From: Pseudarthrobacter chlorophenolicus A6
Lineage (GTDB): Bacteria; Actinomycetota; Actinomycetes; Actinomycetales; Micrococcaceae
DNA length: 64,000 nt
Direction of reading: 5' to 3'
Assembly (NCBI RefSeq): GCF_000022025.1
Contig: NC_011886.1
Span: 2,955,209 to 3,019,208 of the forward strand
Part shown: positions 42,754-53,110 of the stretch, in pieces
Layout: every line of letters begins with the position of its first letter
Position numbering within the stretch: position 1 is the stretch's first letter
Notes under the pieces: model-generated
Seen by the model: only the letters and a program-made list of their open reading frames with translations
What the model was told of the DNA's origin: nothing
Databases searched by the model: none
Made by a program: the position numbers and the translations under genes

Positions 42754-43290
42754 TTACTTACCAGCCTTTCCGACCTTGCGGCGGATGACTTCGCCGGCGT
42801 AACGGATGCCCTTGCCCTTGTACGGGTCAGGCTTCCGCAGCTTGCGAATGTTGGCAGCAACCTCGCCGACCTGCTGCTTGTTGATGCCTGAGACAGAGAG
42901 CTTGGTCGGTCCCTCTACTGCAAAGGTGATGCCGTCAGGAGCCGAAACGCTGACCGGGTGGCTGTAGCCGAGGGCAAACTCAAGGTCGGAGCCCTTGGCC
43001 TGCACGCGGTAACCGGTGCCAACGATTTCAAGCTTCTTCTCGTAGCCTGCGGTAACGCCCTGGATCATGTTGGCGATCAGGGTGCGGGTCAGGCCGTGGA
43101 GTGAACGGGAGGCGCGCTCGTCGTTCGGGCGGCTGACGGTCAGGGTGGTGTCGTCAAGTGCAACCTCGATCGGGCTGGCCACAGTGTGGCTCAGCTCGCC
43201 CTTGGAACCCTTGACGCTGACGACAGAGCCGTCAACCCTGACCTCAACGCCGGCAGGAACGGTGATGGGGAGACGTCCAATACGTGACAT
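42754..43290 (-). CDS. rplF: 50S ribosomal protein L6
   Basis: 178 residues: [17 protein letters not shown] and the C-terminal [30 protein letters not shown]. Binds helix 97 region near the factor site. Normal. Confidence 0.98.
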
Positions 43291-43308
43291 TATTCTCTTC
43301 CTTTCCCG

Positions 43309-43707
43309 TTACCAGACGTACGCGAGGACTTCGCCGCCCACGCCCTTCTTGCCGGCCTGCTTATCAGTCAGGAGGCCGGAAGAGGTGGACAGGATTGCGA
43401 TACCCAGGCCACCCAGCACGTGCGGCAGGTTGGTGGACTTCGCGTAAACGCGGAGACCCGGCTTGGAGATGCGGCGGACGCCAGCGATGGAACGCTCGCG
43501 GTTCGGACCGAACTTCAGGTCGAGGGTCAGCTTCTTGCCAACCTCGGCGTCTTCTTCCTTCCAGCCGGCGATGAAACCTTCGGCCTTGAGGATGTCAGCA
43601 ACGCGAGCCTTCAGCTTGCTGTAAGGCATAGACACGGAGTCGTGGTATGCCGAGTTTGCGTTACGCAGGCGCGTAAGCATGTCTGCGACAGGATCTGTCA
43701 TTGTCAT
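43309..43707 (-). CDS. rpsH: 30S ribosomal protein S8
   Basis: 132 residues: [40 protein letters not shown] and [19 protein letters not shown]. Only 79 bases separate it from rplE, so rpsN is not present at its usual place. Confidence 0.98.
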   Translation of the reverse strand: MTMTDPVADMLTRLRNANSAYHDSVSMPYSKLKARVADILKAEGFIAGWKEEDAEVGKKLTLDLKFGPNRERSIAGVRRISKPGLRVYAKSTNLPHVLGGLGIAILSTSSGLLTDKQAGKKGVGGEVLAYVW

Positions 43708-43786
43708 TTGGGCTCTTGCCCTTCCTCGTAACGGTTTCCGCCGCAGGCTTCAGGAAGCTGTGCGGCCGGACCTTTTACGTAGCTAA

Positions 43787-44368
43787 TTAAGCTTCGGTCT
43801 TGAACGGGAAACCAAGCGCCTTGAGCAGCGCGCGGCCTTCGTCATCGGTCTTGGCGGTGGTGACGACCGTGATATCCATACCGCGTACGCGGTCGATCTT
43901 GTCCTGGTCGATTTCGTGGAACATAACCTGCTCGGTCAGACCGAAGGTGTAGTTGCCGTTGCCGTCGAACTGCTTGCCGCTGAGGCCGCGGAAGTCGCGG
44001 ATACGGGGCAGGGCCAGCGAAACGAGGCGGTCCACGAATTCCCACATGCGGTCGCCACGCAGGGTTGCGTGTGCACCGATGGGCATGCCTTCGCGCAGCT
44101 TGAACTGTGCGATCGACTTGCGGGCCTTGGTAACCTGCGGCTTCTGGCCGGTGATCTGGGTGAGGTCGCGGACAGCGCCGTCGATCAGCTTGGAGTCCTT
44201 GGCGGCATCTCCAACACCCATGTTCACAACAACCTTCACCAGACGGGGTACCTGGTTCACGTTCTCGTACTTGAATTCATCCTGGAGCGTTGCTTTGATG
44301 GATTCGGCGTACTTGGTCTTCAGACGAGGAACGATCTTCGTTGCCGGAGTCTCGAGAGTCTCAGTCAT
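43787..44368 (-). CDS. rplE: 50S ribosomal protein L5
   Basis: 5S rRNA binding protein, 193 residues: [38 protein letters not shown] and [28 protein letters not shown]. Shares one base with rplX. Confidence 0.98.
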   Translation of the reverse strand: MTETLETPATKIVPRLKTKYAESIKATLQDEFKYENVNQVPRLVKVVVNMGVGDAAKDSKLIDGAVRDLTQITGQKPQVTKARKSIAQFKLREGMPIGAHATLRGDRMWEFVDRLVSLALPRIRDFRGLSGKQFDGNGNYTFGLTEQVMFHEIDQDKIDRVRGMDITVVTTAKTDDEGRALLKALGFPFKTEA

Positions 44369-44730
44369 TAGATGTCCTTCCCGGAGCTCTTGGACACGCG
44401 GATACGGACGGTCTTCTTGACACCGTTCTTCTCCACAGTGTCGAGGCGGAAGCCCACACGGGTCGGCTTCTTGGTCGACGGGTCAACCAGGGCCACGTTG
44501 GAAATGTGGATCGGGGCCTCTACGACCTCGATGCCGCCGGTCTTGGTGCCGCGCTGCGACTGTCCAACACGGGTGTGCTTGGTGACGCGGTTGATACCCT
44601 CAACCAGCACGCGGTTGGTGTCGGTGAAGACGCGCAGAACCTTGCCCTGCTTGCCGCGGTCGCCGCCGCGCTCAGCCTTGGCGCCAGTGATGACCTGAAC
44701 CAGGTCACCCTTCTTGATCTTTGCAGCCAT
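44368..44730 (-). CDS. rplX: 50S ribosomal protein L24
   Basis: Assembly initiator, 120 residues with the KOW motif: [32 protein letters not shown]. Three bases after rplN. Confidence 0.98.
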   Translation of the reverse strand: MAAKIKKGDLVQVITGAKAERGGDRGKQGKVLRVFTDTNRVLVEGINRVTKHTRVGQSQRGTKTGGIEVVEAPIHISNVALVDPSTKKPTRVGFRLDTVEKNGVKKTVRIRVSKSSGKDI

Positions 44731-44733
44731 GGA

Positions 44734-45102
44734 CTAGAGCACCTCCGGAGCCAGAGAAACGATCTTCATGAACTTCTTGTCACGGAGTTCACGACCAACC
44801 GGTCCAAAGATACGGGTACCGCGGGGGTCACCGTCGTTCTTCAGGATCACAGCTGCGTTCTCGTCAAACTTGATGTAGGAACCATCCGCACGGCGGCGTT
44901 CCTTCTTGGTACGGACGATGACTGCCTTGACAACATCGCCCTTCTTTACGTTGCCGCCCGGGATTGCATCCTTGACGGTGGCGACGATGACGTCACCGAT
45001 GCCTGCGTAGCGACGGCCGGATCCACCGAGAACGCGAATGGTAAGGATTTCCTTAGCACCCGTGTTGTCGGCGACCTTCAGTCGCGACTCCTGCTGAATC
45101 AC
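44734..45102 (-). CDS. rplN: 50S ribosomal protein L14
   Basis: 122 residues: [46 protein letters not shown] and [24 protein letters not shown]. First gene of the spc transcription unit. Confidence 0.98.
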   Translation of the reverse strand: MIQQESRLKVADNTGAKEILTIRVLGGSGRRYAGIGDVIVATVKDAIPGGNVKKGDVVKAVIVRTKKERRRADGSYIKFDENAAVILKNDGDPRGTRIFGPVGRELRDKKFMKIVSLAPEVL

Positions 45103-45514
45103 TATTTACTCCTTGCGTCGCGCCGGTTCTCAGGCCGTGGTCTTGCTACGGAATGAGCCTTGCGGAACGGTTGATCGGGGTGTCTCTTGACCCGCCTGGA
45201 TTTTGCCAGACCAGGCCTAAACGCCTGTGCCAGAAGCAGTTGCTCCCATCCGGTCCGGGACGGATCCCGGGCGCACAGGGGCACTGTGCTGTGGCACGCT
45301 TGTTTACGAGGTTGATGACGGCGCACAGAAGGCGCCATACAAACTCAATATCCTAGCATGCTTTTCGCCAGTTCCCATATCACCAGCACGTCCTGCCCCG
45401 CAAGCAGGGCGGGACGTACGACGACGTCACGCAGGGCAGCCGTTCGTCCCGTCCAGGGTGCCGCTCCCCCGCGCGGCCGGCCCGCCGCCGTCGTGATCCC
45501 CCACCTCAACGCGA

Positions 45515-45609
45515 GCTCACTCGTGGCGGCTATGGGACCAACGCCCGCTCACTCCCTTGAAGCGAGTGAGCTGGCGTCTAATGGAAAGCCACCAAAAGTG
45601 AGCGGGCGT
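45515..45609. repeat. Cluster of AGTGAGC-type repeats
   Basis: AGTGAGCGGGCGT at 45597-45609, the same with one change (AGTGAGCTGGCGT) at 45565-45577, the exact reverse complement ACGCCCGCTCACT at 45541-45553, and a shorter reverse copy GCTCACT at 45515-45521. They can fold as alternative hairpins. REP-like appearance; may be a dispersed genomic repeat. Confidence 0.6.
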
Positions 45610-45631
45610 GCGCGCAGCGAAGGTTAAACGA

Positions 45632-45667
45632 GGAAGCCCCCGCTCCCGGAAGGGAACAGGGGCTTCC
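45632..45667 (-). terminator. Terminator of the S10 operon after rpsQ
   Basis: GGAAGCCCC / GGGGCTTCC outer stem of nine bases with an inner TCCC / GGGA pairing. It lies 15 bases past the rpsQ stop on the minus strand. The downstream T-run is short (CGTTTAACC). Confidence 0.7.
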
Positions 45668-45682
45668 AGCCAGCAGCAGGTG

Positions 45683-45988
45683 CTACTTGGCCTTTTCGAG
45701 GATTTCCACGAGCCGCCAGTTCTTGGTGGCGGACAGCGGACGGGTCTCGGCGATGACAACGAGGTCGCCGATGCCGGCGGTGTTCTCTTCGTCGTGTGCC
45801 TTGACCTTGGAGGTGCGGCGGATGACCTTGCCGTACAGTGCGTGCTTCACGCGGTCTTCAACCTCGACAACGATGGTCTTTTCCATCTTGTCGGAGACCA
45901 CGTAGCCGCGACGGGTCTTGCGGTAACCGCGCTGCTCAGCCGTGGCTGCAGTAGCAGATTCGGTCACGTTCTGGTCCTTTTCACTCAC
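45683..45988 (-). CDS. rpsQ: 30S ribosomal protein S17
   Basis: 101 residues. A short N-terminal extension ([19 protein letters not shown]) precedes the core [37 protein letters not shown]. The four-base overlap with rpmC shows coupling. Confidence 0.97.
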   Translation of the reverse strand: MSEKDQNVTESATAATAEQRGYRKTRRGYVVSDKMEKTIVVEVEDRVKHALYGKVIRRTSKVKAHDEENTAGIGDLVVIAETRPLSATKNWRLVEILEKAK

Positions 45989-46314
45989 TTGGCGTCCTCC
46001 TCGGACTCAGCCGTTTCAGCCTTCTCGGCCTTCTTGGTTGCAGCCTTCTTGGACTTCTTTTCTTCCTTGGCTTCCACAACCGGTGCGGCAACCTCGGCAC
46101 GAATGCCCAGCTCGCGTTCGCGGAGAACGGTGTAGATGCGGGCAATGTCCTTCTTTACTGCACGCAGGCGACCGTGGTTCTCCAGCTGACCGGTGGCGGA
46201 CTGGAAACGCAGGTTGAACAGCTCTTCCTTAGCCTTACGGAGTTCTTCTACGAGACGCTCGTTGTCGAAACCGTCCAGCTGCGCGGGAGCCAGATCCTTG
46301 GATCCTACTGCCAT
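45985..46314 (-). CDS. rpmC: 50S ribosomal protein L29 with charged tail
   Basis: 109 residues. The core ([48 protein letters not shown]) is followed by a Lys/Ala/Glu tail of some 35 residues ending ESEEDAK. The tail is longer than in most bacteria. Confidence 0.97.
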   Translation of the reverse strand: MAVGSKDLAPAQLDGFDNERLVEELRKAKEELFNLRFQSATGQLENHGRLRAVKKDIARIYTVLRERELGIRAEVAAPVVEAKEEKKSKKAATKKAEKAETAESEEDAK

Positions 46315-46316
46315 TT

Positions 46317-46733
46317 CTACTCACCACCTTCGCGACGCACAATGCGTGCCTTCAACGGCAGCTTGTGGATTGCCAGGCGCAGGGCCTCGCGAGCTACCTC
46401 TTCATTGACACCGGAGAGTTCGAAGAGAACCCGGCCCGGCTTGACGTTGGCGACCCACCATTCCGGTGAACCCTTACCGGAACCCATGCGGGTTTCGGCA
46501 GGCTTCTTGGTCAGGGGACGGTCCGGGTAGATGTTGATCCAGACCTTACCGCCACGCTTGATGTGGCGGGTCATCGCAATACGGGCAGATTCGATCTGAC
46601 GGTTGGTGACGTATGCCGGGCTCAGAGCCTGGATACCCCACTCGCCGAACGAGACCTCGGTGCCGCCCGTAGCAGCGCCGGAACGACCCGGGTGGTGCTG
46701 CTTACGGTGCTTGACTCGACGTGGGATAAGCAT
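46317..46733 (-). CDS. rplP: 50S ribosomal protein L16
   Basis: 138 residues: [37 protein letters not shown] and the conserved [24 protein letters not shown]. Contacts tRNA and the peptidyl transferase centre. Normal length. Confidence 0.98.
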   Translation of the reverse strand: MLIPRRVKHRKQHHPGRSGAATGGTEVSFGEWGIQALSPAYVTNRQIESARIAMTRHIKRGGKVWINIYPDRPLTKKPAETRMGSGKGSPEWWVANVKPGRVLFELSGVNEEVAREALRLAIHKLPLKARIVRREGGE

Positions 46734-47564
46734 TTAAGCCTGTCCTCCTTCTGCTGCTGCAGGTGCAGCCTCAACTGCCGGAGCCTCTGCAGCAGGAGCT
46801 GCGTCAGCGGCCGGGCGGTCGTTGCGACGACGGCGGTCACCACGGTCAGCGCCACCCGGACGTCCGCCACGGTCGGAGCGGGGTCCGCGGGACGGTGCCG
46901 AAGCAGCCTGTGCGGCCAGTTCCTTGGCGGTGACGTCGCCCTTGTAGATCCAGACCTTCACGCCGATGCGGCCGAAGGTGGTCTTGGCTTCGTAGAAGCC
47001 GTAGTCGATGTTCGCGCGGAGGGTGTGCAGGGGCACACGGCCTTCGCGGTAGAACTCCGAGCGGGACATTTCAGCGCCACCCAGGCGGCCCGAGCAAGCG
47101 ATACGGATACCCTTGGCACCGGCACGCTGTGCGGACTGCATGGCCTTCTTCATCGCGCGGCGGAAAGCCACACGCGAGGTCAGCTGCTCTGCAACGCCCT
47201 GGGCAACAAGCTGTGCTTCCATCTCGGGGTTCTTGACCTCGAGGATGTTCAGCTGGACCTGCTTGCCGGTGAGCTTTTCGAGCTCGCCGCGGATGCGGTC
47301 TGCTTCTGCTCCACGGCGGCCGATGACGATGCCGGGGCGGGCCGTGTGGATGTCCACGCGGACGCGGTCACGGGTGCGCTCGATCTCGACCTTGGCGATG
47401 CCGGCGCGCTCCATGCCCGTGGACATGAGCTGGCGGATACGGATGTCTTCGCGAACGAAGTCCTTGTACCGCTGTCCGGACTTGGTGCTGTCAGCGAACC
47501 AGTGCGATACGTGATCGGTGGTGATGCCGAGTCGGAACCCGTGCGGGTTTACTTTCTGTCCCAC
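46734..47564 (-). CDS. rpsC: 30S ribosomal protein S3 with long disordered tail
   Basis: mRNA-entry protein with KH domain ([47 protein letters not shown]). Of 276 residues the last 57 or so form an Arg/Gly/Asp- then Ala/Pro/Glu-rich tail ([20 protein letters not shown]...). Directly abuts rplV and rplP. Confidence 0.97.
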   Translation of the reverse strand: MGQKVNPHGFRLGITTDHVSHWFADSTKSGQRYKDFVREDIRIRQLMSTGMERAGIAKVEIERTRDRVRVDIHTARPGIVIGRRGAEADRIRGELEKLTGKQVQLNILEVKNPEMEAQLVAQGVAEQLTSRVAFRRAMKKAMQSAQRAGAKGIRIACSGRLGGAEMSRSEFYREGRVPLHTLRANIDYGFYEAKTTFGRIGVKVWIYKGDVTAKELAAQAASAPSRGPRSDRGGRPGGADRGDRRRRNDRPAADAAPAAEAPAVEAAPAAAEGGQA

Positions 47565-47930
47565 TTAGCGAGCCTCCTCTTTCTCCGGGGTAGCGACTAC
47601 CACGGTGATGTGGCTGGTGCGCTTCTTGATCTGAAATGCACGACCCTGGGCACGCGGCTGGAACCGCTTCATGGTCGGGCCTTCATCAACAAACGCTTCG
47701 CTGATGATGAGGTCGCCTTCGTCAAACGCAACGCCGTCGCGGTCTGCGAGGACCCGGGCGTTGGAGATTGCCGACTGAACTACCTTGAATACCGGCTCCG
47801 AAGCTGCCTGCGGGGCAAACTTCAGAATTGCCAGAGCCTCATTCGCTTGCAAACCACGAACAAGGTTGACGACGCGCCGGGCCTTCATAGGCGTTACGCG
47901 GATGTGGCGCGCAATTGCCTTGGCTTCCAT
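47565..47930 (-). CDS. rplV: 50S ribosomal protein L22
   Basis: 121 residues: [36 protein letters not shown] and the tunnel hairpin region [29 protein letters not shown]. Normal. Confidence 0.98.
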   Translation of the reverse strand: MEAKAIARHIRVTPMKARRVVNLVRGLQANEALAILKFAPQAASEPVFKVVQSAISNARVLADRDGVAFDEGDLIISEAFVDEGPTMKRFQPRAQGRAFQIKKRTSHITVVVATPEKEEAR

Positions 47931-47968
47931 TGCTTTCCTTCTCTCGTCTTTGACGTAAGTGCAGGCGC

Positions 47969-48250
47969 CTAGCGGCGCTTGCCCTTACGGTCGTCCTTGA
48001 CATGGCCGCGGAATGTCCGCGTGGGAGCGAATTCGCCGAGCTTGTGCCCGACCATCGACTCGGTGACAAACACCGGAATGTGCTTGCGTCCGTCGTGTAC
48101 GGCGATCGTGTGTCCGAGCATGTCGGGGATGATCATCGAACGGCGGGACCAGGTCTTGATGACGTTCTTGGTGCCCTTTTCGTTTTCCCTGGCTACCTTC
48201 ACAAAGAGGTGCTGGTCAACGAAAGGACCTTTTTTCAGGCTGCGTGGCAT
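47969..48250 (-). CDS. rpsS: 30S ribosomal protein S19
   Basis: 93 residues: [67 protein letters not shown]. Normal. Confidence 0.98.
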   Translation of the reverse strand: MPRSLKKGPFVDQHLFVKVARENEKGTKNVIKTWSRRSMIIPDMLGHTIAVHDGRKHIPVFVTESMVGHKLGEFAPTRTFRGHVKDDRKGKRR

Positions 48251-48262
48251 GTTTCCAGGCTC

Positions 48263-49102
48263 CTATCGCTTGTTCTTGCCAGTACGACGGCGACGAACAA
48301 TAAGCTTGTCGCTCTCTTTGTTGGGGCGGCGCGTGCGGCCTTCACGCTGACCGTTCGGGTTGACGGGGTTACGTCCACCGGACGTCTTACCCTCGCCACC
48401 ACCGTGCGGGTGGTCAACCGGGTTCATGGCGACACCACGGACGGTCGGGCGGACGCCCTTCCAGCGCATGCGGCCGGCCTTGCCCCAGTTGATGTTCGAC
48501 TGCTCGGCGTTGCCGACCTCGCCGACGGTTGCGCGGCAGCGCACGTCAACGTTGCGGATTTCGCCGGAGGGCAGACGCAGCTGGGCGAAACGGCCTTCCC
48601 TGGCAACGAGCTGGATGGATGCACCGGCGGAGCGGCCCATCTTGGCACCGCCGCCCGGACGCAGCTCCACTGCGTGCACAACGGTACCCACGGGGATGTT
48701 GCGCAGGGGCAGGTTGTTGCCCGGCTTGATGTCAGCGTTGGGGCCGGCCTCCACGAAGTCACCCTGGGACAGCTTGTTCGGGGCGATGATGTAGCGCTTG
48801 GTGCCATCAACGTAGTGCAGGAGGGCGATGCGAGCCGTACGGTTCGGATCGTACTCAATTTCAGCAACGCGGGCGTCAACGCCGTCCTTGTCGTGGCGAC
48901 GGAAGTCGATCAGACGGTACTGGCGCTTGTGTCCGCCACCCTTGTGACGGGTGGTGATCTTACCGGTGTTGTTACGGCCGCCCTTTTTGGGCAGCGGACG
49001 TACCAACGACTTTTCCGGCGTCGACCGCGTGATTTCGGTGAAGTCCGCTACGCTCGAGCCACGACGGCCCGGGGTAGTCGGCTTGTATTTACGGATTCCC
49101 AT
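48263..49102 (-). CDS. rplB: 50S ribosomal protein L2
   Basis: 279 residues. RNA-binding and peptidyl-transferase-proximal protein with the invariant His-containing loop [20 protein letters not shown]-terminus [21 protein letters not shown]. Normal. Confidence 0.98.
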   Translation of the reverse strand: MGIRKYKPTTPGRRGSSVADFTEITRSTPEKSLVRPLPKKGGRNNTGKITTRHKGGGHKRQYRLIDFRRHDKDGVDARVAEIEYDPNRTARIALLHYVDGTKRYIIAPNKLSQGDFVEAGPNADIKPGNNLPLRNIPVGTVVHAVELRPGGGAKMGRSAGASIQLVAREGRFAQLRLPSGEIRNVDVRCRATVGEVGNAEQSNINWGKAGRMRWKGVRPTVRGVAMNPVDHPHGGGEGKTSGGRNPVNPNGQREGRTRRPNKESDKLIVRRRRTGKNKR

Positions 49103-49131
49103 AATTTATTTCCTCGTTAAAGTGGTCTCCG

Positions 49132-49437
49132 CTACGCGAGCGGACCGCCGAAGATGTCGATGGTGCCTTCTTTGAGGGTGACAATCGCACGCTTGGTGTT
49201 CTTGCGGGTACCCCATCCGAATTTGGTGCGCTTGCGCTTACCGGCACGGTTGATGGTGTTGATCGATTCGACCTTGACGGAGAAAATCTTCTCCACGGCC
49301 AGCTTGATCTCGGTCTTGTTCGAACGGGGGTCCACCAGGAAGGTGTACTTGCCCTCGTCGATCAGGCCGTAGCTCTTTTCCGACACGACGGGTGCAAGCA
49401 CGACGTCGCGGGGATCCTTGATGGTGGCTGCACTCAC
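49132..49437 (-). CDS. rplW: 50S ribosomal protein L23
   Basis: Exit-tunnel docking protein for trigger factor and SRP, 101 residues: [46 protein letters not shown]. Overlaps rplD by four bases. Confidence 0.98.
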   Translation of the reverse strand: MSAATIKDPRDVVLAPVVSEKSYGLIDEGKYTFLVDPRSNKTEIKLAVEKIFSVKVESINTINRAGKRKRTKFGWGTRKNTKRAIVTLKEGTIDIFGGPLA

Positions 49438-50054
49438 TTGGCATCCTCCTCGTTCTTAGCTGCCTTAGCGGCAACGAATGCTTCGTAAGCAGCCTTGGTG
49501 AAGACAACGTCATCAGAGACGAGAACGTCGTAGGTGTTCAGCTGGTCTGCGTACAGAACGTGGACACCGGCGAGGTTGCGCACGGACAGTGCAGCAACAT
49601 CGTTGGCGCGCTCGATAACGACCAGCAGGTTCTTGCGGTCGGAAACGCCGCGCAGCGTTGCCAGTGCGGTCTTGGCGGAGGGCTTGGTGCCTTCAACCAG
49701 GTCGGCGACAACGTGGATGCGTCCGTTGCGGGCCCGGTCAGACAGTGCGCCGCGCAGTGCAGCAGCAATCATCTTCTTGGGGGTCCGCTGGCTGTAGTCA
49801 CGCGGGGTGGGACCGTGGACAACGCCACCGCCGGTCATGTGCGGAGCACGGATTGAACCCTGACGGGCGCGGCCGGTGCCCTTCTGCTTGAACGGCTTGC
49901 GTCCTGCACCGGAAACTTCAGCGCGGGTCTTGGTCTTGTGGGTACCCTGGCGAGCAGCAGCGAGCTGGGCAACGACAACCTGGTGCAGCAGCGGCACGTT
50001 GGTCTGGACGTCGAAGATCTCGGCAGGCAGGTCAACCTGGACAGTGTTAGCCAT
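49434..50054 (-). CDS. rplD: 50S ribosomal protein L4
   Basis: 206 residues. Tunnel loop [35 protein letters not shown] intact. In E. coli L4 also represses its operon; no such site is obvious here. Confidence 0.98.
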   Translation of the reverse strand: MANTVQVDLPAEIFDVQTNVPLLHQVVVAQLAAARQGTHKTKTRAEVSGAGRKPFKQKGTGRARQGSIRAPHMTGGGVVHGPTPRDYSQRTPKKMIAAALRGALSDRARNGRIHVVADLVEGTKPSAKTALATLRGVSDRKNLLVVIERANDVAALSVRNLAGVHVLYADQLNTYDVLVSDDVVFTKAAYEAFVAAKAAKNEEDAK

Positions 50055-50058
50055 TGAA

Positions 50059-50709
50059 CTAGGCTCCCTTCACGGCGGTACGTACGAAGACGACCTGGCC
50101 GCGGGCGCCGGGGACGGCACCCTTGATCAGGAGCAGCGACTTCTCGGCGTCAACCGCGTGGACCGTGAGGTTCAGCGTGGTGTGACGCACGGCGCCCATG
50201 CGGCCGGCCATTTTCATGCCCTTGAAGACGCGGCTCGGGGTGGATGCGCCACCGATTGAACCGGGCTTACGGTGGTTCTTGTGGGCACCGTGGGAAGCTC
50301 CAACACCGTGGAAGCCGTGACGCTTCATAACACCGGCGAAGCCCTTACCCTTAGTGGTGCCGATGACGTCGATCTTCTGGCCGGCAGCGAACAGCTCAAC
50401 GGAGAGTTCCTGGCCCAGCTCGTACTCGGCAGCATCTGCGGTACGGAGTTCGACGACGTGGCGGCGAGGCGTGACGCCTGCCTTTTCAAAGTGACCAGCC
50501 AGCGGCTTGGTGACCTTGCGGGGATCGATCTGGCCGTAGCCGATCTGAACGGCGACGTAGCCATCGACCTCTGCGTTGCGCAGCTGGGTGATGACGTTCG
50601 AGTCTGCCTGGACCACAGTGACGGGGATGAGCTTGTTGTTCTCGTCCCAGACCTGGGTCATGCCGAGCTTCGTGCCCAGCAGGCCCTTTACGTTACGGGT
50701 TGCGGTCAT
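50059..50709 (-). CDS. rplC: 50S ribosomal protein L3
   Basis: 216 residues: [29 protein letters not shown] and [31 protein letters not shown]. Normal. Confidence 0.98.
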   Translation of the reverse strand: MTATRNVKGLLGTKLGMTQVWDENNKLIPVTVVQADSNVITQLRNAEVDGYVAVQIGYGQIDPRKVTKPLAGHFEKAGVTPRRHVVELRTADAAEYELGQELSVELFAAGQKIDVIGTTKGKGFAGVMKRHGFHGVGASHGAHKNHRKPGSIGGASTPSRVFKGMKMAGRMGAVRHTTLNLTVHAVDAEKSLLLIKGAVPGARGQVVFVRTAVKGA

Positions 50710-50726
50710 AGTTTCTCAGCACCTCC

Positions 50727-51035
<309 letters not shown>

Positions 51036-51453
51036 GTCGCCTGACTCTCTTTCAGTCTGTGCTTCCCCGGGTTAGGGCTGCCCTGTTCACTTACCTGTTG
51101 TATGGCTGCCGAAGCAATTGAGGTCGTAACCACCATCCGCCGCACAAACTGAATCCGGATAAATCCGGGTTCCTCACCTTGCCGGCGCAACCGACCCCCG
51201 CGGTCGGGCGTGTCGCGCTGTACACGCAAACAAATCCGCATTTTCCATTGGGGTGGGTTATGTTTGGGCTTCCACTTGGACCCTGACACCCGGCATTATC
51301 CGGATCGGGACACGAAGAAGCGCTTGAACAACTCATCTAGTATGCCGGATATCTGCGGCAGAAGCCAATCGCCTGCCTCAGCCCGGGCGCAAGGCCTGGC
51401 GGCCGGTCATCCGCAGTGTTGCACGCCCACCCATTGCCCTGGCTGCCCGGCGA
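51036..51453. promoter_or_regulatory. Divergent region rpsJ / GH1 with S10 operon leader
   Basis: 418 bases holding the S10 operon promoter and a leader of about 300 bases on the minus strand, plus the start signals of the plus-strand glycosidase gene. A small hairpin CCGACC / GGTCGG is present at 51191-51207. No gene is supportable. Confidence 0.45.
51339..51368 (-). promoter_or_regulatory. rpsJ: Candidate S10 operon promoter
   Basis: On the minus strand TTGGCT (51368-51363), an 18-base spacer and CATACT (51344-51339). Each hexamer matches the consensus at four of six positions. Confidence 0.4.
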
Positions 51454-52908
51454 ATGGATGATGGGGACATGACGCTGGAGAGCACCGAATCCGTCACTGA
51501 ACTGGCCAGCCGCATGCCGCCGTCGTTCACCCTTGGCGTGGCTGCTGCGGCTTTCCAGATCGAAGGCGCGCTGGCCGACGGCGGCCGCGGCCCCTCAGGC
51601 TGGGACGCCTTTGCCCAGAAGCCCGGCGCCATCATTGACGGCCACTCCCCCGCCGTCGCGTGCGACCACTACAACCGGCTGCCCGAAGACGTCGCGCTGC
51701 TCAAGGAACTCGGCGTTGACTCCTACCGGTTCTCCCTCGCCTGGCCTCGCATCCAGCCCGATGGCCGCGGCAGGCTCAATCCGGAGGGCCTCGACTTCTA
51801 CGACCGGCTGATCGACCAACTGCTGGAAGCCGGCATCGCCCCGATGGCCACGCTGTATCACTGGGACACCCCGCTGCCGCTGGAACACCGCGGCGGCTGG
51901 CTCAACAGGGAAACGGCGGAGCGCTTTGGCGAATACGCTGCTGCCGCAGCGGAACGGTACGGCGACCGCGTCTCACAGTGGGTGACGCTGAACGAACCAG
52001 TATCCGTGACGCTCAACGGCTACGCCCTCGGCGTCCATGCCCCCGGCAGGGCCTTGATGTTCGACGCGCTCCCGTCCATCCACCACCAGCTGCTGGCCCA
52101 CGGGCTGGGCGTCCAGGCACTCCGCGCGGCAGGCGTCCGGGGCGGAATCGGAGTCACGAACCTGCACGCCCCCATCCGGCCGGCATCCCGCGGGATCGGC
52201 GACCGGGTGGTGGCACACCTGTACGACCTGTTAATGAACAGGATCTATGCAGACCCGGTACTGCTGGGCCGCTATCCCAACCTCCCGGTCTATGCCAGGC
52301 CGTGGCTGCGCTCGATCGGGCGCATCTCCGATTCCGACCTGCGCACCATCCATCAGCCACTCGATTTCTATGGGCTGAACTACTACTTCCCGGTCAAGGT
52401 GGCCATGGGACGGGGCGTCACCCCCATACCCGCGGACATGCATAAGGCCGTGGCCCGGCTGCCGTTCCACGAGGTGGGCTACCCGGAGTTCAGCAACACA
52501 GGTTTCGGCTGGCCTGTGGCCCCCGGGCATCTGGGTGTCCTGCTGCAGGAACTCAGGGACAGGTACGGTGCGGCCCTCCCGCCGGTCTACATCACCGAAG
52601 GCGGAGCCAGCTTCCCCGAACCGGACACAGTGTCCGGAACCCTGCAGGACAGCGAGCGCGTCAGTTACCTGGCGTCGCACCTGGGCGCCGCCCTCGAAGC
52701 AACGGCCCCAGGCGGGATCGCCGCGGGAGTTGACCTGCGCGGCTATTTCGTCTGGACCCTCATGGACAACTTCGAGTGGGCCGCCGGGTACTCACAGCGG
52801 TTCGGCCTGGTCCACGTCGACTTCAGCAACCAGGAGCGTACGCCCAAGCAGTCGTTCTTCTGGTACCAGGCCCTCTCCCGGGCCCGCAAAGTACAGTCCG
52901 CCGGTTAA
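51454..52908 (+). CDS. GH1 family beta-glucosidase-type glycosidase
   Basis: Retaining glycosidase of family 1 with a (beta/alpha)8 fold, 484 residues, no signal peptide, so cytoplasmic. N-terminal FTLGVAAAAFQIEGALADGGRGPSGWD, acid/base Glu181 in TLNEP, nucleophile Glu382 in YITEGGASF, and FVWTLMDNFEWAAGYSQRFGLVHVDF near the C-terminus. Most GH1 enzymes read TENG at the nucleophile; here Asn is Gly. The start may be ATG 51454 or ATG 51469; neither has a clear ribosome binding site. Substrate likely a beta-glucoside or related disaccharide. Confidence 0.92.
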   Translation: MDDGDMTLESTESVTELASRMPPSFTLGVAAAAFQIEGALADGGRGPSGWDAFAQKPGAIIDGHSPAVACDHYNRLPEDVALLKELGVDSYRFSLAWPRIQPDGRGRLNPEGLDFYDRLIDQLLEAGIAPMATLYHWDTPLPLEHRGGWLNRETAERFGEYAAAAAERYGDRVSQWVTLNEPVSVTLNGYALGVHAPGRALMFDALPSIHHQLLAHGLGVQALRAAGVRGGIGVTNLHAPIRPASRGIGDRVVAHLYDLLMNRIYADPVLLGRYPNLPVYARPWLRSIGRISDSDLRTIHQPLDFYGLNYYFPVKVAMGRGVTPIPADMHKAVARLPFHEVGYPEFSNTGFGWPVAPGHLGVLLQELRDRYGAALPPVYITEGGASFPEPDTVSGTLQDSERVSYLASHLGAALEATAPGGIAAGVDLRGYFVWTLMDNFEWAAGYSQRFGLVHVDFSNQERTPKQSFFWYQALSRARKVQSAG

Positions 52909-52955
52909 ACATCCGCTCCACCGGACGGCCCGCGCCGCGGAAGTCCTGCCAGGGC

Positions 52956-53081
52956 CTACTGGTTCTTGTTGGCCCGGTTGATTCGTTTTGCCCGGTCGAT
53001 CTCGTGGTGGAAGTGTTTCTTCGCCCAGAAGACGCCGGCCACCACGGCCGCGGCAACGATCAGGAAAATAAGCCATCCCAT
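52956..53081 (-). CDS. 41-residue single-helix membrane peptide
   Basis: ATG 53081, preceded by GAGGAGCTCATC, opens MGWLIFLIVAAAVVAGVFW, one membrane helix, followed by a strongly basic tail KKHFHHEIDRAKRINRANKNQ. The strong Shine-Dalgarno and compositional split argue for a real gene. It lies 29 bases downstream of the giant membrane protein gene, on the same strand, and so may be cotranscribed. Function unknown. Confidence 0.65.
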   Translation of the reverse strand: MGWLIFLIVAAAVVAGVFWAKKHFHHEIDRAKRINRANKNQ

Positions 53082-53110
53082 GATGAGCTCCTCTCAATGC
53101 TGCAACAGTA

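Larger units (their letters stand above)
45103..45682 (-). promoter_or_regulatory. rpsQ-rplN intergenic region with spc promoter
   Basis: 580 bases that split the S10 and spc operons, which are often fused. TAGGAT on the minus strand (45355-45350) is a good actinobacterial -10 and would give a leader of about 240 bases before rplN; the -35 is weak. The rest contains a cluster of short inverted repeats (45515-45609) and the rpsQ terminator. No gene is supportable. Confidence 0.5.

Noticed and set aside
45103..45682. Possible tRNA or small RNA gene
   Set aside because: No cloverleaf, no CCA end or GTTCGA-type arm; the structure is explained by repeats and a terminator.
46563..47972. 469-residue plus-strand frame
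   Set aside because: Spans rpsC and rplV in antisense; no start signal or family match.
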